Assembly (NCBI GenBank): GCA_024742395.1
Contig: JANSYO010000033.1
Location: 1 to 47,228 of the forward strand
Length of the DNA stretch: 47,228 nt
Direction of reading: 5' to 3'
Source of the DNA: Cytophagales bacterium
GTDB taxonomy: Bacteria > Bacteroidota > Bacteroidia > Cytophagales > Spirosomataceae
Under the pieces are notes generated by a model. It did not search any database and was not told the DNA's origin. It saw nothing but the letters and a program-made list of their open reading frames with translations. Of this stretch, positions 24,936 through 34,645 are shown one piece after another. Made by a program: the position numbers and the translations under genes. Each line of letters starts with the position of its first letter. Position 1 is the first letter of the stretch.

Positions 24936-26582
24936 TTATTTTTGGTTTGTTTCCAGGCTTTTTTCTCTAATACCTTTAAATTCTGATCCATCTTTCCAGG
25001 CGGGCCACTCATTGCTTGAGCTTATCGCTTTGCCTACGACAAATAGGGCTTTTAAATCTTCTGTGGCTCCATCTAGTTTCCACAGGGCGGGGTCATATTC
25101 ATCTGAGGGACGATGGTAATGATTCTTTCGGTAAAATTCACCCATCTGCTTTCCGTAATTGTCTTTCTGACCAATGACCTTTATGCCTGCTCGTGTATAT
25201 AAAGCGGGTATTCCAATTTTAGCAAAATTGAAATGATCTGAACGGTAATAATATCCGGCTTCAGGATGATCTTCAAATGCAAGTTCACGGCCGGTTGATT
25301 CTAATACTTTTTTAAGGTAATCTTCCAAATTGTTTTGGTTCTTTCCAACAAGAATAATATCTGAAGTAGCCCCCAGATAGTTGAGGCCATCCATATTGAT
25401 ATTTGCCAATGTTTTCGTTGGATCACAAATCGGATTTTGCGAATAATACTGAGAACCCAATAGTCCTTGTTCTTCGGCAGTAACGGCCATAAAAACGATA
25501 GTTCGTTCAGGTGCTGGCTTCATTTGTTTAAAAGCCCTTGCTAACTCAATTAATCCAGCAGTACCTGTGGCATTGTCAAAGGCTCCGTTGTAAATACTGT
25601 CACCATTATCATCTGCACTCCCAATACCCAGATGGTCCCAATGAGCCGTGTAAATGATGTATTCGTCAGGTTTCTTTGACCCCGTAATTTTGGCGATGAC
25701 GTTCTTTGAGTTTTTGTATTCTGCTTCTACCTGAATATTTGTACTAAAAGTGGCATTCAGTCTTTGAGCCTTAAAACCAGCAGAATCTGCTTGAGACAGA
25801 AAGGTAGAGTCTTTACCTGTTGCTGCTAATAATCTATGCATGGCCGGTTCAGAAATCCATCCTACAGCATCGCATAGAGGTTCTTTGCTATTTTTTAAGT
25901 CTAGCTTAAGCTTCGGGTGATTCCAGCTATTTTGAACAACTGAAAACGGATAACTGGCAGCCTCTGTGTTATGAATTACCAGACAGGCCTTGGCACCCTG
26001 ACGAGCGGCTTCTTCATATTTATAAGTCCACCTACCATAATATGTCATGGTTTTACCCTTAAAAAGTGTGCTGTCTTTAGCACGGTACCCCGGATCATTC
26101 ACCAGTACTAAAACCACTTTTCCGCGTACATCAAGTCCTGCGTAGTCATTCCAATCATATTCAGGAGCCACAATGCCATATCCGGCAAAGACTACGTCTG
26201 ATTTCTTTAAAGATTGGCTTGCCTCTGTTTTGTCTGTCCAGATTACATAATCTTCATTACCGGTAAAACTAAAATCTTCTTTTTTGGTATGCACTTGCAT
26301 GCCGGCGTCTGCCTGAGCAGAGATATTTACCAGAGGTACATCCTGAAAAAAGCTGGTGTCATTTCCAGGCTCCAAACCTAGTTTTTTGAATTCGTCTTCC
26401 AGAAAATTTAAGGTTCTTACCTCTCCCATGGTGAAAGGCATTCTTCCCATAAAAATATCAGAAGATAGGGTGGATATGTTTTTCCCCAAAGTTTCCTCAT
26501 TGAAAGCCGATAGGCCATCATCTTTAGGTGAAGAACAAGCGAACGCACAAAAGATTAAAAGTAAAAAGAGGAGGTTTTTCAT
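24936..26582 (-). CDS. M28-family zinc aminopeptidase, lipoprotein
   Basis: A 548-residue exported metallopeptidase with lipobox FACS (Cys16). A PA domain (about residues 125-260) is inserted before the M28 catalytic domain. The two-zinc ligands and catalytic acid are visible in order: His and Asp in YTAHWDHLGIG (near residue 313), Asp in NGAFDNATG, the Glu pair in TAEEQGLLGS, Asp in NINMDGL and His in YYRSDHFNF. Family members remove N-terminal residues from peptides in the periplasm or outside. It is first in the peptidase-dehydrogenase-unknown gene set. Confidence 0.93.
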   Translation of the reverse strand: MKNLLFLLLIFCAFACSSPKDDGLSAFNEETLGKNISTLSSDIFMGRMPFTMGEVRTLNFLEDEFKKLGLEPGNDTSFFQDVPLVNISAQADAGMQVHTKKEDFSFTGNEDYVIWTDKTEASQSLKKSDVVFAGYGIVAPEYDWNDYAGLDVRGKVVLVLVNDPGYRAKDSTLFKGKTMTYYGRWTYKYEEAARQGAKACLVIHNTEAASYPFSVVQNSWNHPKLKLDLKNSKEPLCDAVGWISEPAMHRLLAATGKDSTFLSQADSAGFKAQRLNATFSTNIQVEAEYKNSKNVIAKITGSKKPDEYIIYTAHWDHLGIGSADDNGDSIYNGAFDNATGTAGLIELARAFKQMKPAPERTIVFMAVTAEEQGLLGSQYYSQNPICDPTKTLANINMDGLNYLGATSDIILVGKNQNNLEDYLKKVLESTGRELAFEDHPEAGYYYRSDHFNFAKIGIPALYTRAGIKVIGQKDNYGKQMGEFYRKNHYHRPSDEYDPALWKLDGATEDLKALFVVGKAISSSNEWPAWKDGSEFKGIREKSLETNQK

Positions 26583-26693
26583 GTATTGGAGTATAAAAAT
26601 TGAAATTTAAGCAAGATTTTCGAGTTTGACCTTTTTATTGAATTAAGATGTGGAACTGACTAAAAAAAGAACATTCCACCCTTTGAAAAATAC

Positions 26694-27695
26694 TTAATTA
26701 TAGGTTCTACCTTTCCACTCTACTTCTTTAGCAAATACCCAATAGGTGATCTGTATCAGCCAGGCAACAGACGTGTAAACAATAAACAAAGGTGCCAGTC
26801 TTAAATAGCCGCGTATCTTTAATTTCGATTGCCATGAATACACCGTGATGGCGTTTAAGAGAAACTGAATGCCAAGTACCACTGCAGTAATCAATGGTGA
26901 ATAAAAGAATAAGAGAATCATTAGAGGAATCCAGAGACTTTGTACCAGCCCCAGCAAACCTAAATAGCTTTTGCTCTGAAAGCCACCGGTAATCCACCGT
27001 TGCCTTTGTTTTAAGAAATTTTCCGGTGGTACCGTGTAGGCCAATACTTTTGGATTATAAAGCTGTTCAGATTCAAAGCCATGGTCTATGATGGCTTTAT
27101 AAATGGCATAATCTTCCACTATAGAGAAAGGGATGCCCTCAAATCCGCCTACAGCCCAATAGGCCTCAGCACTCACAGCCATGTTATTCCCCATTCCCGT
27201 ACCTTCTACTTTTAGCTTATCCAGTAGATGTAAAAAATACAAAGTAGTCATCCATTCCATCCCCTGAAAGGCGGCCAGCAAGGGCCTTGACTTCATGCCT
27301 GTAACGCCTATAGCCACGCCTAGTTTATTGTTGCGAGAAAAGGCTTCGGTCATTCCTTCTATCCACTTTTCAGGAAGTAAAATATCTGCATCTGTAAACA
27401 GAAAGTATTTCCCGGAAGCTTTTTCTGCCAAATAGTGTAAAACTCTGGCCTTGCCCAAAAGTTTTTCATCTGTTCTCCTTTCAGGAATACTAAACACTCT
27501 TACCCGGCCGTTTTGCTGTGCAAAGTCTTGCAGCATGGCTAAGGTTCCGTCATCAGAATGATCATCGCCCAGCAATATTTCATATTCCTCATCTTTTGAT
27601 TCCAGAGAATTCAAGCCTTGAAGCAAACGAGGAATGTTTTTCTCTTCGTTTCTTAATGCAATGAGTATACTGACTTGAAGGGATTTAGAGTTCAT
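26694..27695 (-). CDS. GT2 family glycosyltransferase, membrane-bound
   Basis: A 333-residue GT-A glycosyltransferase starting at ATG 27695. The catalytic domain has VSILIALRNEEKNIPRLL, DDHSDDGT, the DxD motif in FTDADILLP, a base in SIVEDYAIY and the QRQRWITGG motif typical of processive or polysaccharide-making GT2 enzymes. Three or four C-terminal hydrophobic segments follow (LWIPLMILLFFYSPLITAVV and others). The donor sugar cannot be assigned. It is a single gene, downstream of no other genes on its strand. Confidence 0.92.
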   Translation of the reverse strand: MNSKSLQVSILIALRNEEKNIPRLLQGLNSLESKDEEYEILLGDDHSDDGTLAMLQDFAQQNGRVRVFSIPERRTDEKLLGKARVLHYLAEKASGKYFLFTDADILLPEKWIEGMTEAFSRNNKLGVAIGVTGMKSRPLLAAFQGMEWMTTLYFLHLLDKLKVEGTGMGNNMAVSAEAYWAVGGFEGIPFSIVEDYAIYKAIIDHGFESEQLYNPKVLAYTVPPENFLKQRQRWITGGFQSKSYLGLLGLVQSLWIPLMILLFFYSPLITAVVLGIQFLLNAITVYSWQSKLKIRGYLRLAPLFIVYTSVAWLIQITYWVFAKEVEWKGRTYN

Positions 27696-27925
27696 TGATT
27701 TTAAGAAGATAATTGCTTGTTCATTAATGCCACATTTTACAGAAAAGGCCTCCAGCCAAAAATGCATCTTTTTTTATTGATTTCTCAATTCAGAAAGGAG
27801 TAAGTACCTGTAAGGTTCTTTTATCTGACTTTGTCTTTTAATGGCTTTGCCCAGCTAGTCTAGAATACTTCCAAATTACCTGGTGATATAAACAAGTAAT
27901 GCTGATTATTTTATAACATTGTATT

Positions 27926-28318
27926 GTGAAAAGCATAGCTGCAATCTTTATAATGGTGCTTCTAATTATGGAAAGCTTATTTCCAAAAGGCTTAGCTATG
28001 GCCGAAGCTTCAAAGGTATTTCAACTGGTAGAGCATTATCAGGAACATGTGGAGTGTTTTGGAGATGAAATCAGTTTTGTTGAGTTTCTTTGGATGCACT
28101 ACAATCCTGATTCTAAACATGAAGATGCTTCTCATCATCATGAAAGACTTCCAGATTTGAATGTTCATAGTGGTTTTGTAGGGATTTGTGCACAACAATT
28201 TCTTCCTACTTTAGAGCCTTTGAATATTGTTAAAATAATTCCTGTTAAGAGTATTATTGAATACTCCAATGCTTACGTTTTTCTATTCATCATTGATGTA
28301 CTGAACCCTCCTCAGTAG
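27926..28318 (+). CDS. Small exported His-rich protein of metal-efflux locus
   Basis: A 130-residue protein starting at GTG 27926. It has an N-terminal hydrophobic anchor or signal (AAIFIMVLLIMESLFPKG), an EHYQEHVECFGDEISFVEFLWMHY segment in the middle, and a His/Asp-rich stretch (HEDASHHHERLPDLNVH). Bacteroidota CzcA/CusA loci often carry a comparable small protein with an ESLFP-like start and a His cluster upstream of the pump. A periplasmic metal-binding or sensing role is the natural inference. It precedes the pump gene by 78 bases on the same strand. Confidence 0.75.
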   Translation: MKSIAAIFIMVLLIMESLFPKGLAMAEASKVFQLVEHYQEHVECFGDEISFVEFLWMHYNPDSKHEDASHHHERLPDLNVHSGFVGICAQQFLPTLEPLNIVKIIPVKSIIEYSNAYVFLFIIDVLNPPQ

Positions 28319-28396
28319 ACTTATTTAATATCGTTTTTTCTTAAAAGGCCTTTCCAGATTGGAAAGACTCATCATTAGCGATTTATTAATTAAGTC

Positions 28397-31300
28397 ATGT
28401 TTGAAAAAATAATTGCGTTCAGCATAAATAACAAAATCATTGTAGCTTTTACTCTACTGCTACTTCTTATCTGGGGTGGCTTCTCACTGCGACAGCTACC
28501 CATTGATGCTATTCCTGATGTTACAAATAATCAGGTAGTCATATTAACACAATCTCCGTCTTTGGCCACAGAAGAAATGGAGCAATACATTACAGCACCC
28601 TTAGAGCTTCAAATGGCGAATTTACAGGGAGTTACCGAGATACGTAGTACCTCAAGGCAGGGGCTTTCAGTTATCACTGTGGTGTTTGAAGAGGAAATAG
28701 ATATGTATTTGGCACGCCAAATGGTGGCTGAGCAAATCAAAATGGCCGAAGGCAATATACCTGCTGATTTCGGTAAACCTGAATTAGCACCCATAACCAC
28801 CGGGCTGGGTGAGATATACCAGTATACTCTGGTGCCCAAAAAAGGGGCTGAGAGTAAATATAGCCTAACTGAACTAAGAACCATGCAAGACTGGGTGGTT
28901 AAGCGGCAGCTGGCAGGAATTCCCGGGGTTATTGAAATTAGCAGTTTTGGTGGTTTTGTGAAGCAATATGAAGTGAAAATTCTTCCTGAAAGGCTGAAAG
29001 CTAACGGGATAAGCATTCCACAATTATATGAGGCTCTGCGAAGCAATAATGCCAATATTGGAGGTAGTTATATTGAGAAAAATCATCAGGCCTATTTTAT
29101 TAGAGGCGAGGGAGTGGTCTCCAGTCCTGAGGAGATTGGTCAAATTGTGGTTTCCACTAGGAATGGTGTACCTGTTTTGGTTCGAGATGTTGCTGAAGTC
29201 GGTTTTGGCCACGCTATGAGATACGGTGCCATGACCAGAAATGGCGAGGTAGAAGCGGTGGGTGGTATTGTGCTAATGCTTAAAGGAGCTGATTCAGAAA
29301 AAACGATCAAAGGAGTGAAGGAAAGGATATCGAGAATCGCCGAAAGTCTGCCGGAAGATATAGAAATCTCTGCATTTATTGACCGAACAAAACTCATTGA
29401 CAAGTCTATCAGAACAGTTGAAAAGAACTTATTGGAAGGTGGACTGATTGTCATTTTTGTGCTTGTTTTGTTGCTTGGCAGTATCAGAGCCGGGCTTTTG
29501 GTGGCCTCCGTTATTCCGATAACGATGCTCATCACTTTTGGTCTGATGAATACCTTTGGTATATCTGCGAATTTGATGAGCTTAGGAGCTCTTGATTTCG
29601 GTTTATTGGTAGATTGTTCGGTCATTGTTGTGGAGGCTGTGCTCTTTAAGCTTCATCACGATAAACAATACAAAGTGGCTTTAATACCTTCAGCTGAAAT
29701 GGACAGTATGGTTAGAAAATCGGCCAGTTCGGTTCTTTCCTCAGCAGTATTTGGCGGCTTTATTATCTTATTGGTTTATCTGCCTATTCTTTCTCTCGAA
29801 GGCATTGAAGGGAAGATGTTCAGACCTATGGCCTTAACAGTCAGTCTCGCTATATTGGTAGCTATTTTGTTGTCCCTTACCTATATTCCTATGGCTTCGG
29901 CCTTTCTGCTGAGGAAGGAAGGAAAGAAGCATTTCGCTGTTTCTGACAAGATAGTGAATAAGGTTTATTCCTGGTATGAGCCTTTATTTTTAAAAGCTAT
30001 TGCATTCAAAAAGACGGTTCTAACGATATCAGTTGCAGCCTTAGTCTTAGCTTTGTTGGTTTTTAACCAACTCGGAGGAGAGTTTATTCCCACCTTAGAC
30101 GAAGGCGACTTAGCGGTCGATTTTCAGACTTCTCCAGGTTCTTCGTTGACCACGACCATTGAGGCGACATTAAAAGCACAGAAAGCCTTATTGGAGAAAT
30201 TTCCTGAGGTCATTCAAATAGTTGGAAGAATAGGGGCATCTGAAGTACCAACAGATCCCATGCCGCCTGAAATGGCTGATCTGATGATTAATCTCAAAGA
30301 TCACAGTGAATGGACTTCAGCTTCATCCAGAGAGGAGTTAGTAGAGAAAATGAGTGCCGTTTTGGAAGAAAAGGTTCCGGGTACGAGTGTAGAATTTACC
30401 CAACCAATACAGATGCGTTTTAATGAAATGATTGCCGGAGCCCGCTCTGAAATAGTAATAAAAATTTTTGGAGACGATCTCAACACCCTCGCAGAAATGG
30501 CAGGAAAGTCGGCTTCGGCCATAAAATCATTAGAAGGCATAGCCAGTATAAAAGTAGAACGTGTGGCTGGTCTGCCTCAAATAGCCGTGAAGTATGATCG
30601 TGAAAAGATGGCCAGATACGGGCTACAAATACAGGATATGAACACACTGCTAAGCACGGGTTTTTCCGGCAAGGAGGCAGGAGTGGTTTTTGAAAAAGAA
30701 AAGCGTTTTGATTTGGTACTCAGGCTAGATGAATCTTTAAGAAACGATATTGAGCATGTCAGGCAGCTTCCGGTGCAATTGCCTTCTGGTAGTTTTATTC
30801 CACTCTCAGCTGTGGCGGATATCAATTATCAAACTGGGCCTGCACAAATTTCAAGAGAAGGCACCAAAAGAAGAATCAATATTGGTGTGGGTGTGCTTAA
30901 CCGTGATGTGGAGACACTTGTTGCCGAAATCCAAAGCACCTTAAAATCGGAGATAAAGCTTCCAACCGGATATTATTTTGAGTACGGAGGAGCCTTTGAG
31001 AATTTACAAAAAGCCAAAGAAAGATTAATGCTTGCCGTACCACTGGCACTCTTATTAATTTTTGCCATGCTTTACTTCACTTTCCATTCGTTTAAGCAGT
31101 CGCTCATGATTTTTACGGCCATTCCGCTTTCTGCCATCGGTGGCATTTTTGCCTTATGGCTACGTGGCATGCCTTTCAGTATATCTGCAGGAGTAGGTTT
31201 TATTGCTCTGTTTGGCGTTGCGGTTTTGAATGGTATCGTGCTTATCGGTTATTTAAATGAGCTGAAAGTCAGTAGTGATCTTGGCTTGCTGGAAAGAGTG

Positions 31301-32680
31301 AAAGAAGGCGTTAAGGTGCGTTTCAGGCCTGTTATAATGACTGCGACAGTGGCCTCTTTAGGTTTTTTACCTATGGCTATTTCTACTTCAGCCGGTGCGG
31401 AGGTGCAGAAACCGCTGGCCACTGTAGTAATTGGAGGACTTATTTCTGCCACACTTTTAACACTTGTGGTTCTACCTGTTCTTTATCTTCTATTTAGTGA
31501 GAAAAAAAATGTGAATAGGAAGCTAACAATAGTACTGTTCATGTTTTTACCAATTTTCTCTGAAGCTCAAATGAGCCTTCCCGAATTATTAAATCTGGCA
31601 GAAGCTCAAAACAGAGAAATGAAAATGGCCGAAGCCAGAATACAATTGAGTGAAACTGAAGTTAAGGCCGCCCCTCTGAAACATCCAACGAATTTTTCAT
31701 TGCAGTATGGAAACATCCAAACTCCCGGAGTCGGCGATTATACATTTGGGATGGAGCAGACCATCGTTCATCCGGCAAAAAATAAAGCTCTGAAAGCCTA
31801 TTATACAGCCATGGTTGGAGAGAGAGAAGCAGAGAAACTTCTTACAAGTGCAGCTCTTCATAGATCTGTAAGACTGCTGTTTTTTGAGATAAGAAACCTC
31901 CGAGAACGAAAAATGGTCAATGATGCTGAGCAGGCCACTTACAAAAAAGCTTTGAAACTGGCCACTTCACGAGTGGATGCCGGGGAGGCTAATTCCATGG
32001 AAAGGCTTTCCTTAGAATCGGTTTTAAGTCAATTATCGAACAAGAGACAGCAAATAGACACTCAGGAAGAAAGTTTTTTGAAACAACTGCAGGCTGTTCT
32101 TAATCTGGAGAGCGTTCCGGTTTTAAATACTGAGTTGATTGATGCTATACCTGTAAACTCAGTAGAGTCTAATCCGGAACTTACTATTTTGAAGCAAAGG
32201 CGGCAGCTTGCAACTCAGGATTTAAAGCTCCAGCAGTCAATGCTCAAACCAGATTTTTCAGGTGGCTTGTATAATCAGTCAATGATGGGTCAGTGGAATC
32301 AGTTTTTCGTGGGGGCGGGTATAGCTATCCCTATCTTCAATTCTTCCATTAAGGCCAGGGCTGAAGTTGCTAAATTAAATCAGCAATTACTCAGTGATCA
32401 ATTAGGTTTAAGAGAAACAGAACTTAAAAACGAACTGGAATCTTTAGAAATTAAGCAAAGCGGCATTCAAAGCTCTTTGGATCACTTTGAAAATGTAATA
32501 ATTCCTGAAGCGGAGCTTATTTCTGAGAAGGCCTTCCTTCGATATAAGGCGGGGGAAATTACCTATTTCGAATATTTTCAAACACTGCAACTTCTTTTTT
32601 CAATGAAGGAAGAAGTAAACAGACTAAAACTACAGCTTTACCAAAACCAAACAGAAATTCTCTGGCTTCACGGCCAGTAA
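28397..32680 (+). CDS. CzcA/CusA heavy-metal RND pump fused to CzcC/TolC-type outer-membrane protein
   Basis: A 1427-residue fusion. Residues 1-1030 are an HME-RND pump: IDAIPDVTNNQV near the start, and the TM4 proton-relay acids Asp400, Asp406 and Glu413 in ALDFGLLVDCSVIVVE, exactly spaced as in CzcA. After the last pump helix and KKNVNRK comes a signal-peptide-like hydrophobic stretch (LTIVLFMFLPIFSEA, about 1040-1055), then 370 residues of TolC-like helical outer-membrane channel. This fusion form is known in Bacteroidota. The acids predict divalent cation export (Zn, Co, Cd class rather than Cu/Ag), but this is uncertain. Confidence 0.95.
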   Translation: MFEKIIAFSINNKIIVAFTLLLLLIWGGFSLRQLPIDAIPDVTNNQVVILTQSPSLATEEMEQYITAPLELQMANLQGVTEIRSTSRQGLSVITVVFEEEIDMYLARQMVAEQIKMAEGNIPADFGKPELAPITTGLGEIYQYTLVPKKGAESKYSLTELRTMQDWVVKRQLAGIPGVIEISSFGGFVKQYEVKILPERLKANGISIPQLYEALRSNNANIGGSYIEKNHQAYFIRGEGVVSSPEEIGQIVVSTRNGVPVLVRDVAEVGFGHAMRYGAMTRNGEVEAVGGIVLMLKGADSEKTIKGVKERISRIAESLPEDIEISAFIDRTKLIDKSIRTVEKNLLEGGLIVIFVLVLLLGSIRAGLLVASVIPITMLITFGLMNTFGISANLMSLGALDFGLLVDCSVIVVEAVLFKLHHDKQYKVALIPSAEMDSMVRKSASSVLSSAVFGGFIILLVYLPILSLEGIEGKMFRPMALTVSLAILVAILLSLTYIPMASAFLLRKEGKKHFAVSDKIVNKVYSWYEPLFLKAIAFKKTVLTISVAALVLALLVFNQLGGEFIPTLDEGDLAVDFQTSPGSSLTTTIEATLKAQKALLEKFPEVIQIVGRIGASEVPTDPMPPEMADLMINLKDHSEWTSASSREELVEKMSAVLEEKVPGTSVEFTQPIQMRFNEMIAGARSEIVIKIFGDDLNTLAEMAGKSASAIKSLEGIASIKVERVAGLPQIAVKYDREKMARYGLQIQDMNTLLSTGFSGKEAGVVFEKEKRFDLVLRLDESLRNDIEHVRQLPVQLPSGSFIPLSAVADINYQTGPAQISREGTKRRINIGVGVLNRDVETLVAEIQSTLKSEIKLPTGYYFEYGGAFENLQKAKERLMLAVPLALLLIFAMLYFTFHSFKQSLMIFTAIPLSAIGGIFALWLRGMPFSISAGVGFIALFGVAVLNGIVLIGYLNELKVSSDLGLLERVKEGVKVRFRPVIMTATVASLGFLPMAISTSAGAEVQKPLATVVIGGLISATLLTLVVLPVLYLLFSEKKNVNRKLTIVLFMFLPIFSEAQMSLPELLNLAEAQNREMKMAEARIQLSETEVKAAPLKHPTNFSLQYGNIQTPGVGDYTFGMEQTIVHPAKNKALKAYYTAMVGEREAEKLLTSAALHRSVRLLFFEIRNLRERKMVNDAEQATYKKALKLATSRVDAGEANSMERLSLESVLSQLSNKRQQIDTQEESFLKQLQAVLNLESVPVLNTELIDAIPVNSVESNPELTILKQRRQLATQDLKLQQSMLKPDFSGGLYNQSMMGQWNQFFVGAGIAIPIFNSSIKARAEVAKLNQQLLSDQLGLRETELKNELESLEIKQSGIQSSLDHFENVIIPEAELISEKAFLRYKAGEITYFEYFQTLQLLFSMKEEVNRLKLQLYQNQTEILWLHGQ

Positions 32681-32692
32681 ACTATAGTATAG

Positions 32693-33838
32693 ATGAAAAA
32701 AATAACAATACACATTTTTTTACTTTTATTGGCTTTTTCAGCCTGTACAAGTGAGGAGAGTGCTGATCTATCAGAAGATCTTACAGAAGTTTCGGCCAAC
32801 GAAATAATTCTAAGCAAGGAGCAGCTTTCAAGCCTTGATTTGAAAATAGGTGATCCGATTTCAAGGAACATGAGCGGAGAAATCCTAGCTACGGGAATGG
32901 TGGATGTTCCACCGGAGAATATTGCTCAGGTTAGTGCAGTAATTAACGGAAGGATCAGCAAAATCACCCACAATGTATTGCCTGGTAAATATGTGAAACG
33001 AGGAGGGATTTTAGCCACAGCACAGAGCATGGAACTGGTTCAAATGCAGCAGGATTACCTGGAAACCTATTTGAAAAACGATTTGCTCAGTCAGGAGTTG
33101 GAGAGGCAGAAGATTCTTGTTTCGCAAGAAGCCGGTGTTCAGAAAAAATTGCAAGAAGCAGAGAATGCCTGGAAATTAAACAGAGCAGTATTAAAAGGAT
33201 TAGAGGCTAAATTGAAAATTGCGAATGTTAATTTGAATACTTTAAGAAGTGGAGAAATTACCGAATATTTCAATATATATGCCCCATTTTCGGGTTTTGT
33301 GAAAGATGTAATGGTGCACACCGGAACCAATTTTGCCCCCAATGATGTGCTTTTTGAATTGATCAATAAAGATCATTTGCATGTAGAATTGAAGGTTTTC
33401 GAGAAGGACGCCAAATACCTCCAAGAGGGACAGAAGGTTCTTTTCTCGGGAGAACCGTTTGATCAGGAAGTTACAGCTTCTATTTTTTTGGTGGCAAAAA
33501 GTTTTGACCAAACGAATAAGGCCGTCAATGTACATGTACACTTTGTCCGGGAGCAAGATGAAGTGCATTTAATTCCGGGCCAATACCTTTCCGGAAGAAT
33601 TCAAACAGCTGAGAAACAAGTATTAGTTTTACCTGAGTCGGCAATTTTACGCGAAGCAGATGGTAACTACATATTGGTACAGAAGGAGAAGGAAGAGAAT
33701 GCGGCGGTTTTTCAGAAAGTGAAAATTGAAACCGGGCTCACAAAAGACGCTTTTGTAGAGATCATTTCGCCTCAAAATGCAAATAATGTGGTTATAGAAG
33801 GTGCTCAGCTCATTGCTGGCGGAACTTCAGAAGAATAA
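32693..33838 (+). CDS. CzcB/CusB-type RND periplasmic adaptor, lipoprotein
   Basis: A 381-residue membrane-fusion protein with a lipoprotein signal (FSACTS, Cys18), 12 bases after the pump gene. It shows the adaptor layout: a lipoyl half (GRISKITHNVLPGKYVKRGG), a coiled-coil hairpin (residues about 115-175), the second lipoyl half (YAPFSGFVKDVMVHTG) and beta-barrel and proximal domains (LPESAILREADGNYILVQ). It should bridge the pump to the fused TolC-like channel. A hairpin follows its stop codon. Confidence 0.93.
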   Translation: MKKITIHIFLLLLAFSACTSEESADLSEDLTEVSANEIILSKEQLSSLDLKIGDPISRNMSGEILATGMVDVPPENIAQVSAVINGRISKITHNVLPGKYVKRGGILATAQSMELVQMQQDYLETYLKNDLLSQELERQKILVSQEAGVQKKLQEAENAWKLNRAVLKGLEAKLKIANVNLNTLRSGEITEYFNIYAPFSGFVKDVMVHTGTNFAPNDVLFELINKDHLHVELKVFEKDAKYLQEGQKVLFSGEPFDQEVTASIFLVAKSFDQTNKAVNVHVHFVREQDEVHLIPGQYLSGRIQTAEKQVLVLPESAILREADGNYILVQKEKEENAAVFQKVKIETGLTKDAFVEIISPQNANNVVIEGAQLIAGGTSEE

Positions 33839-33843
33839 AACAG

Positions 33844-33869
33844 GCCCCGTAAAATTCATTTTACGGGGC
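33844..33869. terminator. Hairpin between convergent genes
   Basis: Perfect 11-base inverted repeat GCCCCGTAAAA / TTTTACGGGGC with a TTCA loop, placed 6 bases after the adaptor stop and 9 bases before the end of the opposing gene. The T-rich flank (TTTTATT) is on the minus strand; the plus side has no T run. Probably a bidirectional terminator. Confidence 0.75.
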
Positions 33870-33877
33870 TAAATGTA

Positions 33878-34558
33878 CTATTCACAGATATCAAATCCGT
33901 AAAAATATTTTGGTAGTTCTTTCCAGTTTGGCTTTTTACTTACCTTTTTTTGCATTTCAGGGCAGCTGGCAAAAATCTTTGGCAGCTCATCTTTAAAATT
34001 GGCTTTCGAAAGCTTATAAGCCGGTTCGTCGCCCACTTTAATGTAATAACTCCTGTCTATTCCACCAGTAGACATAGGCCCGATCCCAACTTTCATTGTT
34101 TCCATAGCCATTGGGTCAAAATAGATCTTGACCTTGTTGGCAAAATCAGGGTTCACCAATTGCATCATTAAGGTTTGTACTTTTCCGCCGAAAGCCACCT
34201 CTGTGTTCTCGAAAAATCCATATCCTTCATTGATCATATCAAGATCATAGGTCTTTGACGTGTTGAAGGTGTTCTCAGATTTTAATGAAAACTTGTTTAG
34301 ACCGTGAGCAGGCAAATACATTTCTTTCACTTCTTCTGGAGCGTAGGTGATTTTCTCACCATTTATCTCCATGTCTATACCTGAAATGTTGTTTCTTTTG
34401 CGTTGCAAACGGGCTATTTCGCCTTCAATTTTGGTACCGTCAGCCAAAGTCAAATGAGCAGGTTTTTTATGAGAAAACATGTCAAAGCCTGGCATAAATG
34501 CTTGCGAAAAGGCTGATTGCCCTATTAGTAAGAGTACTAGAATTATGGTTGATTTCAT
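33878..34558 (-). CDS. Exported protein of unknown function
   Basis: A 226-residue protein with signal peptide ending QSAFSQ. The mature domain is strand-rich (LADGTKIEGEIARLQRKRNN, KITYAPEEVKEMYLP) and ends with two Cys-containing segments (FASCPEMQKK, FDICE) that may pair. No known family recognised. It is convergent with the metal-efflux adaptor gene and separated from it by the hairpin. Confidence 0.75.
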   Translation of the reverse strand: MKSTIILVLLLIGQSAFSQAFMPGFDMFSHKKPAHLTLADGTKIEGEIARLQRKRNNISGIDMEINGEKITYAPEEVKEMYLPAHGLNKFSLKSENTFNTSKTYDLDMINEGYGFFENTEVAFGGKVQTLMMQLVNPDFANKVKIYFDPMAMETMKVGIGPMSTGGIDRSYYIKVGDEPAYKLSKANFKDELPKIFASCPEMQKKVSKKPNWKELPKYFYGFDICE

Positions 34559-34645
34559 CGCTATTTTGGTTTGTTTTTCCTAAAATTAACAAAGCCAAAA
34601 TAAACTGAGCCCTTGATTATGAGAATTTTATAATACGGGACATTC

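Noticed and set aside
26640-26693. Terminator from GTGGAA / TTCCAC after the GT2 gene.
   Set aside because: The stem is about 6-7 base pairs with a long A-rich loop and no following T run in the right direction.
29140-29625. 161-residue open frame antisense to the metal pump gene.
   Set aside because: It is rich in Ser/Thr/Pro/Ile in a pattern expected from the reverse of membrane-helix codons, and has no promoter or family match.
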